Source: Haloarcula sp. (GTDB taxonomy: Archaea > Halobacteriota > Halobacteria > Halobacteriales > Haloarculaceae). From it: 6,478 nucleotides of DNA. The position numbers and the translations under genes are program-made. The DNA lies in assembly GCA_028275075.1 (NCBI GenBank), contig JAQCNK010000045.1, positions 1 to 6,478 of the forward strand. Reading direction: 5' to 3'. Under the pieces are notes generated by a model. It was given only the letters and a program-made list of their open reading frames with translations. It did no database searches and was not told the origin of the DNA. Of this stretch, positions 1 to 6,170 are shown one piece after another (position 1 is the first letter of the stretch; the number at the start of each line of letters is the position of its first letter).

Positions 1-25
1 CGTGTTTCGCGGTTACGCCGGGCCA

Positions 26-712
26 ATGAAAGTCGTCGTGAACATCGGTGGGAGCGTCCTCGCTCCCGATCTCGAGCCGGACCGGGTAGCCGACTACGCG
101 GCCGTTATCCAGTCGCTCGACGAGGCGGGCCACACGCTGGGGGCGGTCGTCGGTGGCGGCCCCACGGCCCGGGAGTACATTACCACCGCCCGCGAACTGG
201 GCGCGAACGAGATCGAGCTAGATCAACTGGGAATCGCTGTCACCCGGCTGAACGGTCGGCTACTCATCGCTGCACTCGACGACCGGGCGGCGCCGACGCC
301 CGCCGAGACGTATGAGAGTGGCCGGGAGGCCATCCGCCGCGGGGACATCCCCGTGCTGGGCGGCGTGGTCGCCGCCCAGACCACCGACGCCGTCGCCGCC
401 GCGTTCGCAGAGTACGTCGGTGCAGACCGCTTAGTGTACGCGACCTCCGTCGACGGGGTCTACAGCGCTGACCCGAACAGCGACGGCGAGGCGAGCCGCT
501 TCGATCAGTTGACTGCTGGCGAACTCGTCGATGTCATCGCCGACATAGAGATGAACGCCGGCAGTTCGGCGCCGGTGGACCTACTCGCGGCCAAAGTCAT
601 ACAGCGATCCGGCATTCGAACGGTCGTCCTCGATGGAACCGACCCACAGCGCGTCGTTGACGCCGTCCAGGATGACGAGTTCGAGGGCACGGAAATCCTC
701 CCGGAGGCATAG
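26..712 (+). CDS. pyrH: UMP kinase (uridylate kinase), archaeal type
   Basis: This cytoplasmic enzyme phosphorylates UMP to UDP with ATP in pyrimidine nucleotide synthesis and belongs to the amino acid kinase fold family. The 228-residue product has the family landmarks: the N-terminal beta strand and glycine loop NIGGSV (6-11), the second glycine-rich loop VVGGGPTAR (41-49), LDQLGI (65-70) with Asp66 in the nucleotide monophosphate region, TTDAVAA (119-125), and the ATP-side segment YATSVDGVYSADP (138-150). Length fits archaeal PyrH. The reading frame is open from a GTG at 2, but I place the start at the ATG at 26 because the protein then begins directly with the first strand (MKVVVNIGG), as is usual for archaeal homologues; the eight extra residues look non-homologous. 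No Shine-Dalgarno sequence is visible before 26, which fits a leaderless transcript with its promoter left of the window. The stop codon touches the start of lysS. The family call is secure; only the start is uncertain. Confidence 0.93.
   Translation: MKVVVNIGGSVLAPDLEPDRVADYAAVIQSLDEAGHTLGAVVGGGPTAREYITTARELGANEIELDQLGIAVTRLNGRLLIAALDDRAAPTPAETYESGREAIRRGDIPVLGGVVAAQTTDAVAAAFAEYVGADRLVYATSVDGVYSADPNSDGEASRFDQLTAGELVDVIADIEMNAGSSAPVDLLAAKVIQRSGIRTVVLDGTDPQRVVDAVQDDEFEGTEILPEA
703..707 (+). promoter_or_regulatory. Shine-Dalgarno site for lysS inside the pyrH 3' end
   Basis: GGAGG lies five bases before the lysS ATG (713) and within the last codons of pyrH. It fixes the lysS start and indicates that lysS is translated from the same mRNA as pyrH, probably by re-initiation or coupling, because the stop TAG (710-712) and the ATG (713-715) are adjacent. 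Confidence 0.75.
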
Positions 713-2356
713 ATGGCAGAAGACCCCTACGAAGTCGGCCGCGGGAGCGACCGGGCGTTCTGGGCCGGTTCGGTCGCTGACGCGATCGAGGCCCGTGACC
801 CCGAGGAGCCGATTGTGATCAAAGGCGGTGTCTCACCTTCGGGCGTGCCCCACATCGGCCATTTCAACGAGATAATGCGTGGCTACTACGTCGCCGAGGC
901 GTTGCGAGATCGTGGTCGCGAGGTCCGACAGGTCTTCACCGCCGACGACAAGGACCGGTTGCGGGCAGTGCCCCGACAGCTCGCGGATCTGGACTGGAAC
1001 ATCGTCGGGCTGGGCGACGTGAACGCCGGCGCGCTCGGTCGGAATCTCGGAAAGCCCTACACGGATATCCCGGACCCGTTCGACTGTGGCTGTGGCTCTT
1101 ACGGCGCTCACTTCACCAACCTGCTGAAAAAGAGCGCCGAGCTGGTCGGCGTGGACGTCGAGTTCGTCTCGAACACCGAGCTCTACGCTGCGGGCGAGTT
1201 CGAGGCCGTCACGCGCCGGGTGCTGGAGCGAGCCGATCGTGCCCGCGATGTTCTCAAAGAGTACCAGAGCAAGGTCGACGACGACTACGTTCCCTTCCTC
1301 CCCCAGTGTAGGGAGTGTGGCAAACTCACCGAGGGCGTCACCGAAGTGGATCTCGATTCGGGTGCAGTCCACTATGTTTGTACAGATGTCGAGGCGGGCG
1401 ATCAGACGATAGAGGGCTGTGGCCACGAAGATGTGGCCACGCTGCGCGATGGAAAGCTCCCCTGGCGATTCGAGTGGCCCGGCCAGTGGGAGCTTCTGGA
1501 CGTCGACTTCGAGCCGTTCGGGAAGGACCACGCGGAGGGGTCATGGCCCTCCGGCGAGGACGTTGCCGAGAACGTCCTCGATATCCAGCCGCCGGTGCCG
1601 ATGGTGTACGAGTGGTTCACGCTGGAGGGCGAGCCGCTCTCATCCTCATCGGGGAACGTCGTCACCGTCGACGAGGTACTCGAGATACTCGAACCCGAAG
1701 TGCTACGATATTTCTTCGTGAAGAACCCCCGGAAGCAGCGGGACTTCTCCATCGAAAATATCGACCGGCTCGTCGACGAGTTCGACCGCTTGGAAGCGGT
1801 CTACTTCGGCGACGTCGAACCCCGCGACAAAGGCGAGGCGGAACTGGCCAAACGGGCGTATCCGATGGTCGTCGACGACGTGCGCGAGGAACGCGTGCGT
1901 ATCCCCTACACCTTCGCCGCCGTGCTGGGCATGACCGAGGACCCCGAGGTCCGGGAGCAGATCGCCCGGAAAGAGGGCCACATCCCCGATGGCGCTCCGG
2001 AGTGGGCCGTCGAGGACGCACTGGCTCGCGTCGAGCGGGCACAGCAATGGGCCCGCCGGACCGGCAACGAGTTCGACTACGAACTCAAGCGGACCGAGAT
2101 ACCCGACGTATCGTTCGATCCGCAGATGGAAACCGCACTTGAGGAGCTGGCCGACTTCGTCGCAGCAGGGCACGACGGCGAGGCGATCCAGAGCGAGATC
2201 TACGAGACTGCGAAACGCCACGACATCGAGATGTCGGAGTTTTTCGCCGCCGGCTACCGACTGCTTTTCGACGACACCGAAGGCCCGCAGCTCGGGACGT
2301 TCATGGGGAAACTCGAACAGGACTTCGTCGTCAAGCGACTGCGGCGCGAGGCCTGA
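713..2356 (+). CDS. lysS: Lysyl-tRNA synthetase, class I
   Basis: The enzyme charges tRNA-Lys with lysine. This is the class I (Rossmann-fold) form typical of many archaea, unrelated to the class II enzyme of most bacteria. In the 547-residue protein the ATP-binding signature PSGVPHIGH spans 42-50. FTADDKDRLR (75-84) is part of the catalytic fold, followed by a CGC pair (Cys125, Cys127). Four further residues, Cys199, Cys202, Cys223 and Cys236 (the last in a CGH motif), look like a zinc site in the inserted domain. FGKDHA (269-274) is in the active-site region. The KMSKS loop is degenerate, reading PLSSSSGN at 308-315. The rest, about 340-547, matches the helical anticodon-binding region. Length is close to that expected for the family. 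The start is set by GGAGG at 703-707 and zero spacing from pyrH. The stop codon forms the edge of a palindromic repeat. Identification is secure; the zinc role is inferred from cysteine spacing. Confidence 0.95.
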   Translation: MAEDPYEVGRGSDRAFWAGSVADAIEARDPEEPIVIKGGVSPSGVPHIGHFNEIMRGYYVAEALRDRGREVRQVFTADDKDRLRAVPRQLADLDWNIVGLGDVNAGALGRNLGKPYTDIPDPFDCGCGSYGAHFTNLLKKSAELVGVDVEFVSNTELYAAGEFEAVTRRVLERADRARDVLKEYQSKVDDDYVPFLPQCRECGKLTEGVTEVDLDSGAVHYVCTDVEAGDQTIEGCGHEDVATLRDGKLPWRFEWPGQWELLDVDFEPFGKDHAEGSWPSGEDVAENVLDIQPPVPMVYEWFTLEGEPLSSSSGNVVTVDEVLEILEPEVLRYFFVKNPRKQRDFSIENIDRLVDEFDRLEAVYFGDVEPRDKGEAELAKRAYPMVVDDVREERVRIPYTFAAVLGMTEDPEVREQIARKEGHIPDGAPEWAVEDALARVERAQQWARRTGNEFDYELKRTEIPDVSFDPQMETALEELADFVAAGHDGEAIQSEIYETAKRHDIEMSEFFAAGYRLLFDDTEGPQLGTFMGKLEQDFVVKRLRREA

Positions 2357-2462
2357 TACGGTCAGTTGTAAGCCATTGCCGGGATTTGTCGGACCCGTCC
2401 CGGAAAATCACCGGTAAATCGTTACAACCGACCGTATGATGGGCTGCCCGAAAGGCCCGTCG
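2351..2462. repeat. Palindromic intergenic repeat, copy 1 (after lysS)
   Basis: A 16-nt left arm (2356-2371, atacggtcagttgtaa) is the reverse complement of the right arm (2422-2437, ttacaaccgaccgtat) except for one A/C mismatch (2364 against 2429). The arms enclose 50 nt, which hold a second perfect 6-bp inverted repeat, CCGGGA (2379-2384) with TCCCGG (2398-2403). A tail, GCTGCCCG (2443-2450), three bases, then GGCCCG (2454-2459), follows. Left arm, right arm and tail all recur in the same order and orientation after the protease gene (4274-4350). The similarity begins at the last lysS codon and stop (gcctgatacggtc, 2351-2363). Function is unknown: candidates are a 3'-end or termination hairpin, a protein-binding palindrome, or a small non-autonomous mobile or REP-like element. 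The repeat itself is read directly from the sequence. Confidence 0.85.
2379..2403. repeat. Inner inverted repeat within copy 1
   Basis: CCGGGA (2379-2384) and TCCCGG (2398-2403) are perfect reverse complements separated by 13 nt. They sit in the enlarged loop of the outer palindrome, so a transcript could fold into a nested, two-tier hairpin. The second copy of the repeat lacks this inner section. Confidence 0.6.
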
Positions 2463-2509
2463 CTCACCAAACCAAACCCTCTTGCTTTGCTGGCCATTCC
2501 TGTTGGGTA

Positions 2510-4279
2510 ATGGTGGGCACGCTGACGTGGGTCCTCGTCGGACTCACGGCGTATACACTGGCGGCAATGGTGCTCAACTCCCGTAATGTATTACCGGAAT
2601 ATGTCAGCACCAGCGGGCCACTCACGACGCTACACACCCAGCGAGGGAAACAGATACTGACGTGGTTGGCCCGGCCGAAGCGCTTCTGGCGCGCTTGGGG
2701 AAATCTGGGCGTGGGCGCCGCGCTCGTCGTGATGATCGGTTCGTTCCTGCTTGTCGCTTTCAGCGCGTACCAAGCGGTGGTCAACCCACAACCCTCGGCG
2801 CTGAACGAACCCCGGAACGCGCTGGCCATTCCGGGCGTCAACGACTTCATGCCGCTATCAGTCGCGCCCGAAATCGTGTTCGGGCTGCTACTGGCACTGG
2901 TTGTCCACGAGGGAGGCCACGGGCTGTTCTGCCGGGTTGAGGGCGTCGATATCGAGTCGATGGGGGTGGCGTTACTGGCGGTCATCCCTATCGGCGCGTT
3001 CGTCGAACCCGACGAATCGGAGCTCCTGCGCTCAGACCGCGGTACCCAGGTGCGGATGTACGCCGCGGGCGTGACCAATAACTTCGCGCTCTCCTTTATC
3101 GCGCTCCTCCTCCTGTTTGGACCCATCGCGGGCTCTATCGCCGTCGTTGACGGCTACCACGTGGGCGGAACTGTCGAGGCGACCCCCGCGGCACAGGCGG
3201 GTATCGAATCGGGCGATGTGATAACGGGCGTTGACGGCCAGCAGGTGCGCAGTCCCGGTGACCTGGAGTCGACACTCGCGGCGACCAACGAGACCCGCGT
3301 GGCGGTGGAGTTCCGAGAAGAAGAGTCGGTGACGGTCCAGCGCTCGGCCGTAGTCAGAAGCGCTATCCAGAGCGCGCCTCTGGAGAGCGGCGAGACTATC
3401 GCCAGCGTTAACGGGAAACCGGTCTCGACCACCAGCCAGTTCGTTGACGCCTCGCGAGCCAACCCCGTGGCTGAGATTCGGACAGCGGAGGGGAAGAGAG
3501 TGCAGTTTCCGACCGGAAGTTACGCGCTGGTCAGCGCCGACGGCCCCCTCGACAGGGCCGGCTCGCCGGCCGGATCGGGCGTGATCATCACGCAAATAGA
3601 TGGCGAGCGGACAGTGAATACGGCCGCGCTACACAGAGTTCTCGACGACCGCTCGGCCGGTGAGACAGTTACCGTCACCGCCTACGTCGCCGGCGACCGG
3701 CAGAGCTACAACGTTACGGCTGGCGACGACGGGAACGGCGGCGCGGTGCTGGGCATCCTTCCCCAGGCAGGCGTCTCCGGTATCGAAGTCAGTGATTTCG
3801 GCCTCGACCGGTATCCGGCGGAGACGTTCCTGGGTGCCATCGGCGGGGACACGGGTAACAGTGGCCAGGCCGCCGAAAGCGGGTTCTTCCGCCAGGTGTA
3901 TTTCGCGTTCATCCTCCCCGTCATCGGGGAGGCACCGGGCGGCGGTATCGACTACAGCTTCCCCGGCTTCACCGGCTTCTGGGTCGACTTCTACACCGTC
4001 GAGGGGCCGCTCTCCGTCCTCGGGGAGTCGGGGGCCTTCCTACTGGCGAACGTGCTGTTCTGGACCGGGTGGATTAACATTGTCATCGGCCAGTTCAACC
4101 TCATTCCGACCTTCCCGCTCGACGGCGGCCACATCCTCCGGGCATCGACCGAGTCGGTCGTCTCCCGGCTCCCGGTCCCCGACCGCCGGAGCCTCACGAC
4201 GGCCGTGACACTCGCGGTGACGGCGTCGATGATCGGCGGGCTGTTCGTGATGTTGTTCGGCCCGCGGTTTTTCGCCTGA
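2510..4279 (+). CDS. Site-2-protease-like membrane metallopeptidase (M50 family) with PDZ-like domains
   Basis: This is a predicted intramembrane zinc protease of the S2P/RseP type, which cuts substrate proteins within or near the membrane; its substrate here is unknown. The 589-residue protein carries the zinc motif HEGGH (His133, Glu134, His137) in a hydrophobic segment (about 119-140) and the second family motif NLIPTFPLDGGH (530-541), whose Asp538 should be the third zinc ligand, so the catalytic set is complete. Hydrophobic stretches that look like membrane helices occur near 3-22, 66-92, 119-140, 150-165, 190-213, 505-530 and 563-586. Between the two motifs lies a long soluble insert with up to three PDZ-like modules: about 213-275 (with AGIESGDVITGVDGQ), 285-335 (SGETIASVNGKPV) and 345-405. 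The ATG at 2510 opens the frame; no clear Shine-Dalgarno or strong TATA box precedes it. The gene is flanked on both sides by related palindromic repeats. Family assignment is strong; the exact number of PDZ domains and of helices is inference. Confidence 0.9.
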   Translation: MVGTLTWVLVGLTAYTLAAMVLNSRNVLPEYVSTSGPLTTLHTQRGKQILTWLARPKRFWRAWGNLGVGAALVVMIGSFLLVAFSAYQAVVNPQPSALNEPRNALAIPGVNDFMPLSVAPEIVFGLLLALVVHEGGHGLFCRVEGVDIESMGVALLAVIPIGAFVEPDESELLRSDRGTQVRMYAAGVTNNFALSFIALLLLFGPIAGSIAVVDGYHVGGTVEATPAAQAGIESGDVITGVDGQQVRSPGDLESTLAATNETRVAVEFREEESVTVQRSAVVRSAIQSAPLESGETIASVNGKPVSTTSQFVDASRANPVAEIRTAEGKRVQFPTGSYALVSADGPLDRAGSPAGSGVIITQIDGERTVNTAALHRVLDDRSAGETVTVTAYVAGDRQSYNVTAGDDGNGGAVLGILPQAGVSGIEVSDFGLDRYPAETFLGAIGGDTGNSGQAAESGFFRQVYFAFILPVIGEAPGGGIDYSFPGFTGFWVDFYTVEGPLSVLGESGAFLLANVLFWTGWINIVIGQFNLIPTFPLDGGHILRASTESVVSRLPVPDRRSLTTAVTLAVTASMIGGLFVMLFGPRFFA

Positions 4280-4350
4280 TACGGTCGGTTGGAACAATTT
4301 ACCGGGCAATCGTTCCAACCGACAATATGAGCTGCCCGGTCGGCCCGGCG
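4274..4350. repeat. Palindromic intergenic repeat, copy 2 (after the protease gene)
   Basis: The left arm (4279-4295) and right arm (4312-4328) are reverse complements over 17 nt with two mismatches; the core GTCGGTTGGAAC (4284-4295) with GTTCCAACCGAC (4312-4323) is perfect. The loop (4296-4311, aatttaccgggcaatc) is itself partly symmetric. A tail GCTGCCCG (4331-4338), three bases, GGCCCG (4342-4347) matches copy 1. As in copy 1, similarity starts at the upstream gene's final Ala codon and TGA stop (gcctgatacggtc, 4274-4286). This copy is about 35 nt shorter than copy 1, mainly because it lacks the enlarged loop, and appears closer to a simple ancestral palindrome. Function is unknown. Confidence 0.85.
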
Positions 4351-4362
4351 TTTCGTTACCCA

Positions 4363-4368
4363 TTTACT
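4363..4368 (+). promoter_or_regulatory. argS: Possible TATA box for argS
   Basis: TTTACT lies 28 to 23 bases before the argS ATG, the distance expected for a haloarchaeal TATA box serving a leaderless transcript. This conflicts with the strong Shine-Dalgarno site at 4379-4385, which would then be left out of the mRNA. Either this site is not used or the transcript starts further upstream; a second TATA-like TTTA sits in the palindrome centre at 4298-4301. Confidence 0.25.
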
Positions 4369-4378
4369 CCCCGGTGAT

Positions 4379-4385
4379 GGAGGTG
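4379..4385 (+). promoter_or_regulatory. argS: Strong Shine-Dalgarno site for argS
   Basis: GGAGGTG, a long match to the anti-Shine-Dalgarno end of archaeal 16S rRNA, ends five bases before the ATG at 4391. It decides the argS start and implies that the argS message has a 5' leader or is read through from upstream. Confidence 0.8.
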
Positions 4386-4390
4386 GGCAT

Positions 4391-6127
4391 ATGTTTAGAC
4401 AGCTCCGTTCCGAGGCCAAAGACGCGCTTCGTTCTGCGCTGACGGCTCTGGACCTCCCGACCGACGACCTCGGTATCGAGGAGCCCCCGGAAGATGTCGA
4501 CGCCGTGCTGGCCTCCAGCGCCCCGTTCCGCCTGGCCGGCGAGGTGGGCGCGCCGCCGCCGGAAGTGGCCGCCGATATCGCCGACGCCATCGATGCCAGT
4601 TCCCTCGACTACGTCAGTGCCGTGACCACGCAGGGCCCCTACGTGAACTTCCTGCCCGGCGACGCCTACTTCGCCGAGACGCTCGGCGCGGCCACGGACG
4701 ACGACTACGGACGCCTCCCGGACCGCGAGACGAGTGTCGTCGTCGAGCACACCTCCGCGAATCCCACGGGGCCGGTCCACGTTGGCCGGGCGCGAAATCC
4801 AATTATCGGCGACGCTGTCGCTCGTGTCCTCGACTACGCCGGGTACGACGTTGACCGTCACTACTACGTCAACGACGCTGGCCGCCAGATAGCGGTGTTC
4901 ACCTGGGCCTACGAAACGTTCGACGAGTCCGACCTCCCCGAACCCGACCGCGATGCGCCCGAGTACGAGATGGTCCGATACTACCGCAAGGGCAACGCGT
5001 TCCTGGAGGACGGCGAGGAGAGCGAGGTCGACGCGGCCGAAAAAGAAGTCGGAGCCATCCTGCAGGGACTCGAAGAGGGCGACGACGACACCTACGAGCG
5101 CGTTGCCGAAGTCGTCGACACCGTCCTCGGCGGGATGCAGACAACGTTAGAACGCCTTCCCGCGACGTTCGACGAGTTTGTCAAAGAGACCAGGTTCATG
5201 CGCAACGGCGACACCGACACACTGGTCGACCGGCTCAAGGAACTCGACTGCGCGGTGTATGACGAGGCGGCCTGGCAGCTCGATCTCGATGGCTTCGAGA
5301 AAAACCTCGTCTTCCTGCGGTCGGACGGAACCTCCCTCTACACGACGCGTGATCTCGCCCACCACGAGTGGAAGTTCGAAAACTACGACCGCGCCGTCAC
5401 CGTGCTGGGCGAGGATCACCACTTGCAGGCCGACCAACTCGCCGCCGCACTCGAACTGCTCGACAACGACACCGACCAGCTCAGTCAGGTCTTTTACTCC
5501 TGGGTCAACCTCCCCGAAGGCGGGATGAGCACCCGTGAAGGGACCGGTATCGACCTGGACGACCTGCTCGACGAGGCCGTCGCCCGCGCTCGCGAAGAGG
5601 TCGAGTCCCGGCTGGACGACCGAACGCGTGGCGACCTCGACGAGGACGACATCGAGCGTATCGCCCATCAGGTCGGTGTCGGCGCCGTCCGCTACGATAT
5701 CGTCTCGAAACAGCCCACGAAGGGCATCACCTTCGAGTGGGATCGCGCACTCGACTTCGAGGCGCAGTCGGCTCCCTACGTCCAGTACGTCCACGCGCGC
5801 TGCTGTGGCATCACAGAAGACGCCGATGAGATACCGGACGAGCCCGACTTCGACCGCCTCGGCGAGCCCGAGGAGTTGGACCTCCTACGCGTGCTCGCGC
5901 GGTTCCCCGCCGTCATCGGGGAGGCCGCCGACGACCTTCAGCCACACACGGTCGCCACCTACACCCGAACCGTCGCCGAGACGTTCAACGCCTTCTATCG
6001 GGAGTGTCCGGTGCTCGACGCCGACGCGGAGACGCGTGCGGCGCGGCTCGCACTCGTCGCCGGCACTCGTCACACTGTGGCGAACGCGCTGGATGCCATC
6101 GGTGTGGACGCGCCGACCTCGATGTGA
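4391..6127 (+). CDS. argS: Arginyl-tRNA synthetase
   Basis: This class I synthetase attaches arginine to tRNA-Arg in the cytoplasm. The 578-residue protein shows the expected order: an N-terminal tRNA-binding add-on domain (about 1-105, ending near QGPYVNFL at 81-88), the catalytic domain opening with [15 protein letters not shown] (122-136), whose HVGR is the HIGH-type signature, then [10 protein letters not shown] (157-166) and [12 protein letters not shown] (314-325). The KMSKS-type loop reads GMSTREGT (378-385), without the lysines of the textbook motif. The C-terminal DALR-type helical anticodon domain covers about 455-578 and begins near [10 protein letters not shown] (461-470). Length is normal for the family. 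The start is well supported by GGAGGTG at 4379-4385. It is preceded by a 111-nt gap holding palindromic repeat copy 2 and followed after 43 nt by prf1. The product is strongly acidic, as expected in a halophile. Identification is secure. Confidence 0.96.
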   Translation: MFRQLRSEAKDALRSALTALDLPTDDLGIEEPPEDVDAVLASSAPFRLAGEVGAPPPEVAADIADAIDASSLDYVSAVTTQGPYVNFLPGDAYFAETLGAATDDDYGRLPDRETSVVVEHTSANPTGPVHVGRARNPIIGDAVARVLDYAGYDVDRHYYVNDAGRQIAVFTWAYETFDESDLPEPDRDAPEYEMVRYYRKGNAFLEDGEESEVDAAEKEVGAILQGLEEGDDDTYERVAEVVDTVLGGMQTTLERLPATFDEFVKETRFMRNGDTDTLVDRLKELDCAVYDEAAWQLDLDGFEKNLVFLRSDGTSLYTTRDLAHHEWKFENYDRAVTVLGEDHHLQADQLAAALELLDNDTDQLSQVFYSWVNLPEGGMSTREGTGIDLDDLLDEAVARAREEVESRLDDRTRGDLDEDDIERIAHQVGVGAVRYDIVSKQPTKGITFEWDRALDFEAQSAPYVQYVHARCCGITEDADEIPDEPDFDRLGEPEELDLLRVLARFPAVIGEAADDLQPHTVATYTRTVAETFNAFYRECPVLDADAETRAARLALVAGTRHTVANALDAIGVDAPTSM

Positions 6128-6140
6128 CGCTGTCAACAGG

Positions 6141-6146
6141 TTCTTA
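6141..6146 (+). promoter_or_regulatory. prf1: Probable TATA box for prf1
   Basis: TTCTTA lies 30 to 25 bases before the prf1 ATG (6171), within the 43-nt gap after argS. The spacing suits a haloarchaeal promoter whose transcript starts at or a few bases before the ATG. No Shine-Dalgarno sequence is seen in the gap, which fits a leaderless or near-leaderless mRNA. The motif is short, so this is a moderate call. Confidence 0.45.
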
Positions 6147-6170
6147 CGGAGCCTCAACGAAACAGAGACA

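Noticed and set aside
2..25. GTG start at position 2 for pyrH
   Set aside because: The eight extra residues precede the conserved first strand of the kinase and look like upstream non-coding sequence; the ATG at 26 gives the usual archaeal N-terminus.
833..1531. 232-codon open frame on the - strand opposite lysS
   Set aside because: It is antisense to conserved LysRS coding sequence, shows no recognisable motifs and has no separate start signals; a GC-bias artefact.
1315..2142. Long open frame of 275 codons on the + strand inside lysS
   Set aside because: It is an Arg/Gly-rich shadow of the true lysS frame, typical of GC-rich DNA; the lysS frame has clear family motifs throughout.
2463..2509. 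Promoter for the protease gene just before its ATG
   Set aside because: I looked for a TATA box near 2480-2488 but found only CT-rich sequence (cctcttgcttt); not good enough to report as a feature.
2351..4350. CRISPR repeats or an insertion sequence
   Set aside because: Only two copies exist, they are palindromic and separated by a full housekeeping-type gene, and no transposase or spacer pattern is present.
3991..4590. 199-codon open frame on the - strand spanning the protease end, the repeat and the argS start
   Set aside because: It runs across two real genes and a palindrome without family features and is Ser/Arg-rich, as expected for an antisense shadow.
5147..5794. 215-codon open frame on the - strand opposite argS
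   Set aside because: It mirrors the argS codon pattern and resembles no known family; no supporting ribosome site.
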